From Glandiceps talaboti (lineage: Eukaryota > Hemichordata > Enteropneusta > Spengelidae), in assembly GCF_964340395.1 (NCBI RefSeq), contig NC_135557.1, positions 4,130,216 to 4,194,215 on the forward strand: 64,000 nt of DNA, in the 5' to 3' direction. A program made the translations under genes and the position numbers. The notes under the pieces are model-generated. The model ran no database searches, was not told where the DNA came from, and saw nothing but the letters and a program-made list of their open reading frames with translations. The first letter of the stretch is position 1; every line of letters starts with the position of its first letter. Of the stretch, positions 41,701-56,700 are shown piece after piece.

Positions 41701-44700
41701 GCATTGCAGTGTATTAGATGTGAAGTCAACATTAAAGAGTATTAGGTGTGAAGTCTACATTACAGTGTATTAGATGTGAAGTCTACATTACAGTGTATTA
41801 GGTGTGAAATCTGCATTACAGTGTATTATGTGTGAAGTCTACATTACAGTGTATCAGGTGTGAAATCTTTAGATAACAGTGTATTAGGTGTGAAGTCGAC
41901 ATTACAGTGTGTTAGGTGTGAATTCTGCATTATAGTGTATTAGATCTGAAGTGTACATTACAGTGTATTAGATGTAAAGGCTACATTACAGTGTATTAGG
42001 TGTGAAGTGTGCATTGCAGTGTATTAGGTGTGGTCAACATTACAGTGTATTAGATGTAAAGGCTACATTACAGTGTATTAGATGTGAAGTCTAAATTACA
42101 GTGTATTAGATCTGAAGTCTACATTACAGTGTATTAGGTGTGAAGTCAACATTACAGTGTAATAGATGTGAAGTCTACATTACAGTGTATTAGATGTGAA
42201 GTCTACATTACAGTGTATTAGATGTGAAGTCTACATTACAGTGTATTAGATGTGAAGTCTACATTACAGTGTATTAGATGTGAAGGCTACATTACAGTGT
42301 ATTAGGTGTGAAGTGTACACTGCAGTGTATTAGGTGTGAAGTCAACATTACAGAGTATTAGGTGTGAAGTCTACATTACAGTGTATTAGATGTGAAGTCT
42401 ACATTACAGTGTATTAGGTGTGAAATCTTCATTACAGTGTATTATGTGTGAAATCTACATTACAGTGTATTAGGTGTGAAATCTTTAGATTACAGTGTAT
42501 TAGGTGTGAAGTCGACATTACAGTGTATTAGGTGTGAAGTCAACATTACAGTGTATTAGGTGTGAAGTCTACATTACAGTGTATTAGATATGGAGTCTAC
42601 ATTACAGTGTATTAGGTGTGAAGTCTACATTACAGTGTAATAGATGTGAAGTCTACATTACAGTGTATTAGATGTGAAGTCTACATTACAGTGTATTAGA
42701 TGTGAAGTCTACATTACAGTGTATTAGATGTGAAGACTACATTACAGTGTATTAGGTGTGAAGTCAACATTACAGTGTAATAGATGTGAAGTCTACATTA
42801 CAGTGTATTAGATGTGAAGTCTACATTACAGTGTATTAGATGTGAAGTCTACATTACAGTGTATCAGATGTGAAGGCTACATTACAGTGTATTAGGTGTG
42901 AAGTGTGCATTGCAGTGTATTAGATGTGAAGTCAACATTTAAGAGTATTAGGTGTGAAGTCTACATTACAGTGTATTATATGTGAAGTCTACATTACAGT
43001 GTATTAGGTGTGAAATCTGCATTACAGTGTATTATGTGTGAAGTCTACATTACAGTGTATCAGGTGTGAAATCTTTAGATTACAGTGTATTAGGTGTGAA
43101 GTCGACATTACAGTGTGTTAGGTGTGAATTCTGCATTATAGTGTATTAGATGTGAAGTCTACATTACAGTGTATTAGATGTGAAGTCTACATTACAGTGT
43201 ATTAGATGTGAAGTCTACATTACAGTGTATCAGATGTGAAGGCTACATTACAGTGTATTAGGTGTGAAGTGTGCACTGCAGTGTATTAGATGTGAAGTGT
43301 ACATTACAGTGTATTAGATGTGAAGTCAACATTACAGAGTATTAGGTGTGAAGTCTACATTACAGTGTATTAGATGTGAAGTCTACATTACAGTGTATTA
43401 GATGTGAAGACTACATTACAGTGTATTAGGTGTGAAGTCAACATTACAGTGTAATAGATGTGAAGTCTACATTACAGTGTATTAGATGTGAAGTCTACAT
43501 TACAGTGTATTAGATGTGAAGTCTACATTACAGTGTATCAGATGTGAAGGCTACATTACAGTGTATTAGGTGTGAAGTGTGCATTGCAGTGTATTAGATG
43601 TGAAGTCAACATTAAAGAGTATTAGGTGTGAAGTCTACATTACAGTGTATTAGATGTGAAGTCTACATTACAGTGTATTAGGTGTGAAATCTGCATTACA
43701 GTGTATTATGTGTGAAGTCTACATTACAGTGTATCAGGTGTGAAATCTTTAGATTACAGTGTATTAGGTGTGAAGTCGACATCACAGTGTGTTAGGTGTG
43801 AATTCTGCATTATAGTGTATTAGATGTGAAGTCTACATTACAGTGTATTAGATGTGAAGTCTACATTACAGTGTATTAGATGTGAAGTCTACATTACAGT
43901 GTATCAGATGTGAAGGCTACATTACAGTGTATTAGGTGTGAAGTGTGCACTGCAGTGTATTAGATGTGAAGTGTACATTACAGTGTATTAGATGTGAAGT
44001 CAACATTACAGAGTATTAGGTGTGAAGTCTACATTACAGTGTATTAGATGTGAAGTCTACATTACAGTGTATTAGGTGTGAAATCTTCATTACAGTGTAT
44101 TATGTGTGAAATCTATATTACAGTGTATTAGGTGTGAAATCTTTAGATTACAGTGTATTAGGTGTGAAGTCGACATTACAGTGTATTAGGTGTGAAGTCA
44201 ACATTACAGTGTAGTAGATGTTAAGTCTGCATTACAGTGTATTAGATGTGAAGTCTACATTACAGTGTATTAGATGTGAAGTCTACATTACAGTGTATCA
44301 GATGTGAAGGCTACATTACAGTGTATTAGGTGTGAAGTGTGCATTGCAGTGTATTAGATGTGAAGTCAACATTAAAGAGTATTAGGTGTGAAGTCTACAT
44401 TACAGTGTATTAGATGTGAAGTCTACATTACAGTGTATTAGGTGTGAAATCTGCATTACAGTGTATTATGTGTGAAGTCTACATTACAGTGTATCAGGTG
44501 TGAAATCTTTAGATAACAGTGTATTAGGTGTGAAGTCGACATTACAGTGTGTTAGGTGTGAATTCTGCATTATAGTGTATTAGATCTGAAGTGTACATTA
44601 CAGTGTATTAGATATAAAGGCTACATTACAGTGTATTAGGTGTGAAGTGTGCATTGCAGTGTATTAGGTGTGGTCAACATTACAGTGTATTAGATGTGAA

Positions 44701-47700
44701 GGCTACATTACAGTGTATTAGATGTGAAGTCTAAATTACAGTGTATTAGATCTGAAGTCTACATTACAGTGTATTAGGTGTGAAGTCAACATTACAGTGT
44801 AATAGATGTGAAGTCTACATTACAGTGTATTAGATGTGAAGTCTACATTACAGTGTATTAGATGTGAAGTCTACATTACAGTGTATTAGATGTGAAGTCT
44901 ACATTACAGTGTATTAGATGTGAAGGCTACATTACAGTGTATTAGGTGTGAAGTGTACACTGCAGTGTATTAGGTGTGAAGTCAACATTACAGAGTATTA
45001 GGTGTGAAGTCTACATTACAGTGTATTAGATGTGAAGTCTACATTACAGTGTATTAGGTGTGAAATCTTCATTACAGTGTATTAGGTGTGAAATCTTTAG
45101 ATTACAGTGTATTAGGTGTGAAGTCGACATTACAGTGTATTAGGTGTGAAGTCAACATTACAGTGTATTAGGTGTGAAGTCTACATTACAGTGTATTAGA
45201 TATGGAGTCTACATTACAGTGTATTAGGTGTGAAATCTACATTACAGTGTATTAGATGTGAAGTCTACATTACAGTGTATTAGATGTGAAGTCTACATTA
45301 CAGTGTATTAGATGTGAAGGCTACATTACAGTGTATTAGGTGTGAAGTGTGCACTGCAGTGTACTAGGTGTGAAGTCAACATTACAGAGTATTAGGTGTG
45401 AAGTCTACATTACAGTGTATTAGATGTGAAGTCTACATTACAGTGTATTAGGTGTGAAATCTTCATTACAGTGTATTATGTGTGAAGTCTACATTACAGT
45501 GTATTAGGTGTGAAGTCGACATTACAGTGTATTAGGTGTGAAGTCAACATTACAGTGTAGTAGATGTTAAGTCTGCATTACAGTGTATTAGATGTGAAGT
45601 TTGCATTACAGTGTATTAGATGTGAAGTCTACATTACAGTGTATTAGATGTGAAGTCTACATTACAGTGTATTAGATGTGAAGACTACATTACAGTGTAT
45701 TAGGTGTGAAGTCAACATTACAGTGTAATAGATGTGAAGTCTACATTACAGTGTATTAGATGTGAAGTCTACATTACAGTGTATTAGATGTGAAGTCTAC
45801 ATTACAGTGTATCAGATGTGAAGGCTACATTACAGTGTATTAGGTGTGAAGTGTGCATTGCAGTGTATTAGATGTGAAGTCAACATTAAAGAGTATTAGG
45901 TGTGAAGTCTACATTACAGTGTATTAGATGTGAAGTCTACATTACAGTGAATTAGGTGTGAAATCTGCATTACAGAGTATTATGTGTGAAGTCTACATTA
46001 CAGTGTATCAGGTGTGAAATCTTTAGATTACAGTGTATTAGGTGTGAAGTCGACATCACAGTGTGTTAGGTGTGAATTCTGCATTATAGTGTATTAGATG
46101 TGAAGTCTACATTACAGTGTATTAGATGTGAAGTCTACATTACAGTGTATTAGATGTGAAGTCTACATTACAGTGTATCAGATGTGAAGGCTACATTACA
46201 GTGTATTAGGTGTGAAGTGTGCACTGCAGTGTATTAGATGTGAAGTGTACATTACAGTGTATTAGATGTGAAGTCAACATTACAGAGTATTAGGTGTGAA
46301 GTCTACATTACAGTGTATTAGATGTGAAGTCTACATTACAGTGTATTAGGTGTGAAATCTTCATTACAGTGTATTATGTGTGAAATCTATATTACAGTGT
46401 ATTAGGTGTGAAATCTTTAGATTACAGTGTATTAGGTGTGAAGTCGACATTACAGTGTATTAGGTGTGAAGTCAACATTACAGTGTAGTAGATGTTAAGT
46501 CTGCATTACAGTGTATTAGATGTGAAGTCTACATTACAGTGTATTAGATGTGAAGTCTACATTACAGTGTATCAGATGTGAAGGCTACATTACAGTGTAT
46601 TAGGTGTGAAGTGTGCATTGCAGTGTATTAGATGTGAAGTCAACATTAAAGAGTATTAGGTGTGAAGTCTACATTACAGTGTATTAGATGTGAAGTCTAC
46701 ATTACAGTGTATTAGGTGTGAAATCTGCATTACAGTGTATTATGTGTGAAGTCTACATTACAGTGTATCAGGTGTGAAATCTTTAGATAACAGTGTATTA
46801 GGTGTGAAGTCGACATTACAGTGTGTTAGGTGTGAATTCTGCATTATAGTGTATTAGATCTGAAGTGTACATTACAGTGTATGAGATGTAAAGGCTACAT
46901 TACAGTGTATTAGGTGTGAAGTGTGCATTGCAGTGTATTAGGTGTGGTCAACATTACAGTGTATTAGATGTGAAGGCTACATTACAGTGTATTAGATGTG
47001 AAGTCTAAATTACAGTGTATTAGATCTGAAGTCTACATTACAGTGTATTAGGTGTGAAGTCAACATTACAGTGTAATAGATGTGAAGTCTACATTACAGT
47101 GTATTAGATGTGAAGTCTACATTACAGTGTATTAGATGTGAAGTCTACATTACAGTGTATTAGATGTGAAGGCTACATTACAGTGTATTAGGTGTGAAGT
47201 GTACACTGCAGTGTATTAGGTGTGAAGTCAACATTACAGAGTATTAGGTGTGAAGTCTACATTACAGTGTATTAGATGTGAAGTCTACATTACAGTGTAT
47301 TAGGTGTGAAATCTTCATTACAGTGTATTAGATGTGAAATCTTTAGATTACAGTGTATTAGGTGTGAAGTCGACATTACAGTGTATTAGGTGTGAAGTCA
47401 ACATTACAGTGTATTAGGTGTGAAGTCTACATTACAGTGTATTAGATATGGAGTCTACATTACAGTGTATTAGGTGTGAAGTCTACATTACAGTGTAATA
47501 GATGTGAAGTCTACATTACAGTGTATTAGATGTGAAGTCTACATTACAGTGTATTAGATGTAAAGTCTACATTACAGTGTATTAGATATGGAGTCTACAT
47601 TACAGTGTATTAGATGTGAAGTTTAAATTACAGTGTATTAGATGTGAAGTCTACATTACAGTGTATTAGGTGTGAAGTCAACATTACAGTGTAAAAGATG

Positions 47701-50700
47701 TGAAGTCTACATTACAGTGTATTAGATGTGAAGTCTACATTACAGTGTATTAGGTGTGAAATCTGCATTACAGTGTATTAGATGTGAAGTCTACATTACA
47801 GTGTATTAGGTGTGAAATCTGCATTACAGTGTATTATGTGTGAAGTCTACATTACAGTGTATCAGGTGTGAAATCTTTAGATTACAGTGTATTAGGTGTG
47901 AAGTCGACATTACAGTGTAGTAGATGTTAAGTCTGCATTACAGTGTATTAGATGTGAAGTTTGCATTACAGTGTATTAGATGTGAAGTCTACATTACAGT
48001 GTATTAGGTGTGAAGTGTGCACTGCAGTGTACTAGGTGTGAAGTCAACATTACAGAGTATTAGGTGTGAAGTCTACATTACAGTGTATTAGATGTGAAGT
48101 CTACATTACAGTGTATTAGGTGTGAAATCTTCATTACAGTGTATTATGTGTGAAGTCTACATTACAGTGTATTAGGTGTGAAGTCGACATTACAGTGTAT
48201 TAGGTGTGAAGTCAACATTACAGTGTAGTAGATGTTAAGTCTGCATTACAGTGTATTAGATGTGAAGTTTGCATTACAGTGTATTAGATGTGAAGTCTAC
48301 ATTACAGTGTATTAGATGTGAAGTCTACATTACAGTGTATTAGATGTGAAGACTACATTACAGTGTATTAGGTGTGAAGTCAACATTACAGTGTAATAGA
48401 TGTGAAGTCTACATTACAGTGTATTAGATGTGAAGTCTACATTACAGTGTATTAGATGTGAAGTCTACATTACAGTGTATCAGATGTGAAGGCTACATTA
48501 CAGTGTATTAGGTGTGAAGTGTGCATTGCAGTGTATTAGATGTGAAGTCAACATTAAAGAGTATTAGGTGTGAAGTCTACATTACAGTGTATTAGATGTG
48601 AAGTCTACATTACAGTGAATTAGGTGTGAAATCTGCATTACAGAGTATTATGTGTGAAGTCTACATTACAGTGTATCAGGTGTGAAATCTTTAGATTACA
48701 GTGTATTAGGTGTGAAGTCGACATTACAGTGTGTTAGGTGTGAATTATAGTGTATTAGATGTGAAGTCTACATTACAGTGTATTAGATGTGAAGTCTACA
48801 TTACAGTGTATTAGATGTGAAGTCTACATTACAGTGTATCAGATGTGAAGGCTACATTACAGTGTATTAGGTGTGAAGTGTGCACTGCAGTGTATTAGAT
48901 GTGAAGTGTACATTACAGTGTATTAGATGTGAAGTCAACATTACAGAGTATTAGGTGTGAAGTCTACATTACAGTGTATTAGATGTGAAGTCTACATTAC
49001 AGTGTATTAGGTGTGAAATCTTCATTACAGTGTATTATGTGTGAAATCTATATTACAGTGTATTAGGTGTGAAATCTTTAGATTACAGTGTATTAGGTGT
49101 GAAGTCGACATTACAGTGTATTAGGTGTGAAGTCAACATTACAGTGTAGTAGATGTTAAGTCTGCATTACAGTGTATTAGATGTGAAGTCTACATTACAG
49201 TGTATTAGATGTGAAGTCTACATTACAGTGTATCAGATGTGAAGGCTACATTACAGTGTATTAGGTGTGAAGTGTGCATTGCAGTGTATTAGATGTGAAG
49301 TCAACATTAAAGAGTATTAGGTGTGAAGTCTACATTACAGTGTATTAGATGTGAAGTCTACATTACAGTGTATTAGGTGTGAAATCTGCATTACAGTGTA
49401 TTATGTGTGAAGTCTACATTACAGTGTATCAGGTGTGAAATCTTTAGATAACAGTGTATTAGGTGTGAAGTCGACATTACAGTGTGTTAGGTGTGAATTC
49501 TGCATTATAGTGTATTAGATCTGAAGTGTACATTACAGTGTATTAGATGTAAAGGCTACATTACAGTGTATTAGGTGTGAAGTGTGCATTGCAGTGTATT
49601 AGGTGTGGTCAACATTACAGTGTATTAGATGTAAAGGCTACATTACAGTGTATTAGATGTGAAGTCTAAATTACAGTGTATTAGATCTGAAGTCTACATT
49701 ACAGTGTATTAGGTGTGAAGTCAACATTACAGTGTAATAGATGTGAAGTCTACATTACAGTGTATTAGATGTGAAGTCTACATTACAGTGTATTAGATGT
49801 GAAGTCTACATTACAGTGTATTAGATGTGAAGTCTACATTACAGTGTATTAGATGTGAAGGCTACATTACAGTGTATTAGGTGTGAAGTGTACACTGCAG
49901 TGTATTAGGTGTGAAGTCAACATTACAGAGTATTAGGTGTGAAGTCTACATTACAGTGTATTAGATGTGAAGTCTACATTACAGTGTATTAGGTGTGAAA
50001 TCTTCATTACAGTGTATTATGTGTGAAATCTACATTACAGTGTATTAGGTGTGAAATCTTTAGATTACAGTGTATTAGGTGTGAAGTCGACATTACAGTG
50101 TATTAGGTGTGAAGTCAACATTACAGTGTATTAGGTGTGAAGTCTACATTACAGTGTATTAGATATGGAGTCTACATTACAGTGTATTAGGTGTGAAGTC
50201 TACATTACAGTGTAATAGATGTGAAGTCTACATTACAGTGTATTAGATGTGAAGTCTACATTACAGTGTATTAGATGTGAAGTCTACATTACAGTGTATT
50301 AGATGTGAAGACTACATTACAGTGTATTAGGTGTGAAGTCAACATTACAGTGTAATAGATGTGAAGTCTACATTACAGTGTATTAGATGTGAAGTCTACA
50401 TTACAGTGTATTAGATGTGAAGTCTACATTACAGTGTATCAGATGTGAAGGCTACATTACAGTGTATTAGGTGTGAAGTGTGCATTGCAGTGTATTAGAT
50501 GTGAAGTCAACATTTAAGAGTATTAGGTGTGAAGTCTACATTACAGTGTATTATATGTGAAGTCTACATTACAGTGTATTAGGTGTGAAATCTGCATTAC
50601 AGTGTATTATGTGTGAAGTCTACATTACAGTGTATCAGGTGTGAAATCTTTAGATTACAGTGTATTAGGTGTGAAGTCGACATTACAGTGTGTTAGGTGT

Positions 50701-53700
50701 GAATTCTGCATTATAGTGTATTAGATGTGAAGTCTACATTACAGTGTATTAGATGTGAAGTCTACATTACAGTGTATTAGATGTGAAGTCTACATTACAG
50801 TGTATCAGATGTGAAGGCTACATTACAGTGTATTAGGTGTGAAGTGTGCACTGCAGTGTATTAGATGTGAAGTGTACATTACAGTGTATTAGATGTGAAG
50901 TCAACATTACAGAGTATTAGGTGTGAAGTCTACATTACAGTGTATTAGATGTGAAGTCTACATTACAGTGTATTAGGTGTGAAATCTTCATTACAGTGTA
51001 TTATGTGTGAAATCTATATTACAGTGTATTAGGTGTGAAATCTTTAGATTACAGTGTATTAGGTGTGAAGTCGACATTACAGTGTATTAGGTGTGAAGTC
51101 AACATTACAGTGTATTAGGTGTGAAATCTGCATTACAGTGTATTATGTGTGAAGTCTACATTACAGTGTATTAGGTGTGAAATCTGCATTACAGTGTATT
51201 ATGTGTGAAGTCTACATTACAGTGTATCAGGTGTGAAATCTTTAGATTACAGTGTATTAGGTGTGAAGTCGACATTACAGTGTGTTAGGTGTGAATTCTG
51301 CATTATAGTGTATTAGATGTGAAGTCTACATTACAGTGTATTAGGTGTGAAATCTTCATTACAGTGTATTATGTGTGAAATCTACATTACAGTGTATTAG
51401 GTGTGAAATCTTTAGATTACAGTGTATTAGGTGTGAAGTCGACATTACAGTGTATTAGGTGTGAAGTCAACATTACAGTGTATTAGGTGTGAAGTCTACA
51501 TTACAGTGTATTAGATATGGAGTCTACATTACAGTGTATTAGGTGTGAAGTCTACATTACAGTGTAATAGATGTGAAGTCTACATTACAGTGTATTAGAT
51601 GTGAAGTCTACATTACAGTGTATTAGATGTGAAGTCTACATTACAGTGTATTAGATGTGAAGACTACATTACAGTGTATTAGGTGTGAAGTCAACATTAC
51701 AGTGTAATAGATGTGAAGTCTACATTACAGTGTATTAGATGTGAAGTCTACATTACAGTGTATTAGATGTGAAGTCTACATTACAGTGTATCAGATGTGA
51801 AGGCTACATTACAGTGTATTAGGTGTGAAGTGTGCATTGCAGTGTATTAGATGTGAAGTCAACATTTAAGAGTATTAGGTGTGAAGTCTACATTACAGTG
51901 TATTATATGTGAAGTCTACATTACAGTGTATTAGGTGTGAAATCTGCATTACAGTGTATTATGTGTGAAGTCTACATTACAGTGTATCAGGTGTGAAATC
52001 TTTAGATTACAGTGTATTAGGTGTGAAGTCGACATTACAGTGTGTTAGGTGTGAATTCTGCATTATAGTGTATTAGATGTGAAGTCTACATTACAGTGTA
52101 TTAGATGTGAAGTCTACATTACAGTGTATTAGATGTGAAGTCTACATTACAGTGTATCAGATGTGAAGGCTACATTACAGTGTATTAGGTGTGAAGTGTG
52201 CACTGCAGTGTATTAGATGTGAAGTGTACATTACAGTGTATTAGATGTGAAGTCAACATTACAGAGTATTAGGTGTGAAGTCTACATTACAGTGTATTAG
52301 ATGTGAAGTCTACATTACAGTGTATTAGGTGTGAAATCTTCATTACAGTGTATTATGTGTGAAATCTATATTACAGTGTATTAGGTGTGAAATCTTTAGA
52401 TTACAGTGTATTAGGTGTGAAGTCGACATTACAGTGTATTAGGTGTGAAGTCAACATTACAGTGTATTAGGTGTGAAATCTGCATTACAGTGTATTATGT
52501 GTGAAGTCTACATTACAGTGTATCAGGTGTGAAATCTTTAGATTACAGTGTATTAGGTGTGAAGTCGACATTACAGTGTGTTAGGTGTGAATTCTGCATT
52601 ATAGTGTATTAGATGTGAAGTCTACATTACAGTGTATTAGATGTGAAGTCTACATTACAGTGTATTAGATGTGAAGTCTACATTACAGTGTATCAGATGT
52701 GAAGGCTACATTACAGTGTATTAGGTGTGAAGTGTGCACTGCAGTGTATTAGATGTGAAGTGTACATTACAGTGTATTAGATGTGAAGTCAACATTACAG
52801 AGTATTAGGTGTGAAGTCTACATTACAGTGTATTAGATGTGAAGTCTACATTACAGTGTATTAGGTGTGAAATCTTCATTACAGTGTATTAGGTGTGAAA
52901 TCTATATTACAGTGTATTAGGTGTGAAATCTTTAGATTACAGTGTATTAGGTGTGAAGTCGACATTACAGTGTATTAGGTGTGAAGTCAACATTACAGTG
53001 TAGTAGATGTTAAGTCTGCATTACAGTGTATTAGATGTGAAGTCTACATTACAGTGTATTAGATGTGAAGTCTACATTAAAGAGTATTAGGTGTGAAGTC
53101 TACATTACAGTGTATTAGATGTGAAGTCTACATTACAGTGTATTAGGTGTGAAATCTGCATTACAGTGTATTATGTGTGAAGTCTACATTACAGTGTATT
53201 AGGTGTGAAATCTTTAGATTACAGTGTATTAGGTGTGAAGTCGACATTACAGTGTATTAGGTGTGAAGTCAACATTACAGTGTATTAGGTGTGAAGTCTA
53301 CATTACAGTGTATTAGATATGGAGTCTACATTACAGTGTATTAGATGTGAAGTCTACATTACAGTGTATCAGATGTGAAGGCTACATTACAGTGTATTAG
53401 GTGTGAAGTGTGCATTGCAGTGTATTAGATGTGAAGTCAACATTAAAGAGTATTAGGTGTGAAGTCTACATTACAGTGTATTAGATGTGAAGTCTACATT
53501 ACAGTGTATTAGGTGTGAAATCTGCATTACAGTGTATTATGTGTGAAGTCTACATTACAGTGTATCAGGTGTGAAATCTTTAGATAACAGTGTATTAGGT
53601 GTGAAGTCGACATTACAGTGTGTTAGGTGTGAATTCTGCATTATAGTGTATTAGATCTGAAGTGTACATTACAGTGTATTAGATGTAAAGGCTACATTAC

Positions 53701-56700
53701 AGTGTATTAGGTGTGAAGTGTGCATTGCAGTGTATTAGGTGTGGTCAACATTACAGTGTATTAGATGTGAAGGCTACATTACAGTGTATTAGATGTGAAG
53801 TCTAAATTACAGTGTATTAGATCTGAAGTCTACATTACAGTGTATTAGGTGTGAAGTCAACATTACAGTGTAATAGATGTGAAGTCTACATTACAGTGTA
53901 TTAGATGTGAAGTCTACATTACAGTGTATTAGATGTGAAGTCTACATAACAGTGTATTAGATGTGAAGTCTACATTACAGTGTATTAGATGTGAAGGCTA
54001 CATTACAGTGTATTAGGTGTGAAGTGTACACTGCAGTGTATTAGGTGTGAAGTCAACATTACAGAGTATTAGGTGTGAAGTCTACATTACAGTGTATTAG
54101 ATGTGAAGTCTACATTACAGTGTATTAGGTGTGAAATCTTCATTACAGTGTATTATGTGTGAAATCTACATTACAGTGTATTAGGTGTGAAATCTTTAGA
54201 TTACAGTGTATTAGGTGTGAAGTCGACATTACAGTGTATTAGGTGTGAAGTCAACATTACAGTGTATTAGGTGTGAAGTCTACATTACAGTGTATTAGAT
54301 ATGGAGTCTACATTACAGTGTATTAGGTGTGAAGTCTACATTACAGTGTAATAGATGTGAAGTCTACATTACAGTGTATTAGATGTGAAGTCTACATTAC
54401 AGTGTATTAGATGTAAAGTCTACATTACAGTGTATTAGATATGGAGTCTACATTACAGTGTATTAGATGTGAAGTTTAAATTACAGTGTATTAGATGTGA
54501 AGTCTACATTACAGTGTATTAGGTGTGAAGTCAACCTTACAGTGTAAAAGATGTGAAGTCTACATTACAGTGTATTAGATGTGAAGTCTACATTACAGTG
54601 TATTAGATGTGAAGTCTACATTACAGTGTATCAGGTGTGAAATCTTTAGATTAAAGTGTATTAGGTGTGAAGTCTGCATTATAGTGTATTAGGTGTGAAT
54701 TCTGCATTATAGTGACGTATTAGGTGTGAAGTCTACATTAGAGTGTATTCGATCTGAAATCTACATTACAGTGTATTAGATATGAAGTCAACATTACAGT
54801 GTATTAGATGTGAAGGCTACATTACAGTGTATTAGATCTGAAGTCTACATTACAATGTATTAGATATGCAGTCTACATTACAGTGTATTAGATGTGAAGT
54901 CTACATTACAGTGTATTAGATGTGAAGTCTACATTACAGTGTAATAGATGTGAAGTCTACATTACTGTGTATTAGATGTGAAGTCTACATTACAGTGTAA
55001 TAGATGTGAAGTCTACATTACTGTGTATTAGATGTGAAGTCTACATTACAGTGTATTAGATGTGAAGTCTACATTACAGTGTATCACGTGTGAAATCTTT
55101 AGATTACAGTGTATTAGGTGTGAAGTCGACATTACAGTGTGTTAGGTGTGAAGTCTGCATTATAGTGTATTAGATCTGAAGTGTACATTACAGTGTATTA
55201 GATGTGAAGTCTACATTACAGTGTATTAGATATGAAGTCTACATTACAGTGTATTAGGTGTGAAGTCTACATTACAGTGTATTAGGTGTGAAGTGTGCAT
55301 TACAGTATATTAGGTGAGAAGTCAACATTACAGTGTATTAGATGTGAAGGCTACATTACAGTGTATTAGATCTGAAGTCTACATTACAGTGTATTAGATA
55401 TGGAGTCTACATTACAGTGTATTAGATGTGAAGTCTAAATCACAGTGTATTAGATGTGAAGTCTACATTACAGTGTATTAGGTGTGAAGTCAACATTACA
55501 GTGTAATAGATGTGAAGTCTACATTACAGTGTATTAGATGTGAAGTCTACATTACAGTGTATTAGATGTGAAGTCTACATTACAGTGTATTAGATGTGAA
55601 GGCTACATTACAGTGTATTAGATATGAAGTCTACATTACAGTGTATTAGGTGTGAAGTGTGCACTGCAGTGTATTAGGTGTGAAGTCAACATTACAGTGT
55701 ATTAGGTGTGAAGTCTACATTACAGTGTATTAGGTGTGAAATCTGCATTACAGTGTATTATGTGTGAAGTCGACATTACAGTGTATCAGGTGTGAAATCT
55801 TTAGATTACAGTGTATTAGGTGTGAAGTCGACATTACAGTGTATTAGGTGTGAAGTCTACATTACAGTGTATTAGGTGTGAAATCTGCATTACAGTGTAT
55901 TATGTGTGAAGTCGACATTACAGTGTATCAGGTGTGAAATCTTTAGATTACAGTGTATTAGGTGTGAAGTTGACATTACAGTGTATTAGATGTGAAGTCT
56001 ACATTACAGTGTATTAGATGTGAAGTCTGCATTACAGTGTATTAGGTGTGATATTTATTGGTTATTACTAACTCAGGAGTACTAATGACTTGTTGGTGGT
56101 GATATTCATTGGTTATTACTAACTCAGGAGTACTAATGACTCTGACAATATCATCAGATTTCCTCTAGTTGCCATCACCACATAAAAGCACTCACTGATA
56201 AGGAAGACCAGACAATTGTTGTTTTTAAAATTAAATTACACTATATTTTACATCTTAAGTACAGATTAAAAAATACCCTGATTTCTAACTTGTAAATTTT
56301 AGATCACACAATGGCAATAAATTTCAATTTAATCAATCATTTGTAGGTAGTAATAATAATTCCATCTGTTAACAAACAAAGCCAAAGTGTGAGGTAGAAC
56401 ATGAAGACATCTCTCTGTATGACAGTTCAAATTATTTCAATCTATGAATACAAATCTGGCCTTGCAAATTATGAGACCAGAATGAGATCATACTCAATGT
56501 GAAGGACTTGTTAAGTGACCAGAGAAAGCTGAAAAATAGTAAACACTGCACAATCATAACAATATCTTAATTATCATAGCTATTTTTACAGTTGTAGAAT
56601 CTTCTTGATTTAGTATCACAGTCAAAACCACTTATCATAGAATAGGTTGTACTTGTCCAACATTTAACTCAATTTGCCACTTTCTGAAACAGAAGAGAAA

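Larger units (their letters stand above)
9004..56046 (+). repeat. 47-kb array of a 28-bp minisatellite (about 1,670 units)
   Basis: The unit is GTGAAGTCTACATTACAG, then TGTATTAG, then AT or GT, 28 bp in all. Frequent variants are TCTACA to TCAACA, TCGACA, TCTGCA, TCTAAA, GGCTACA or GTGTGCA, and TTAGAT versus TTAGGT. Occasional units are shortened, for instance to about 25-26 bp (…AAATCTTCATTACAG…, …AGGTGTGGTCAACATT…). Three 150-bp spacers split the array into blocks of about 3.0, 1.8, 9.2 and 32.6 kb. Long-range copies are strongly homogenised: identical variant strings recur at offsets of 784, 2955, 5250, 5753 and 13328 bp. The array lies wholly in intron 5. Units have frequent stops in all frames, so it is not coding. 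It has no unique spacers between units, so it is not a CRISPR array. Confidence 0.97.

Noticed and set aside
9004-56046. 28-bp repeat array as a CRISPR array
   Set aside because: Units are head to tail with no unique spacers, the array is 47 kb, no cas genes are present, and the surroundings are eukaryotic spliced genes.
9004-56046. Satellite as centromere or interstitial telomere (TTAGGTG resembles TTAGGG)
   Set aside because: It lies inside one intron and its 28-bp unit has only a short chance match to telomere repeats; nothing else points to a centromere.
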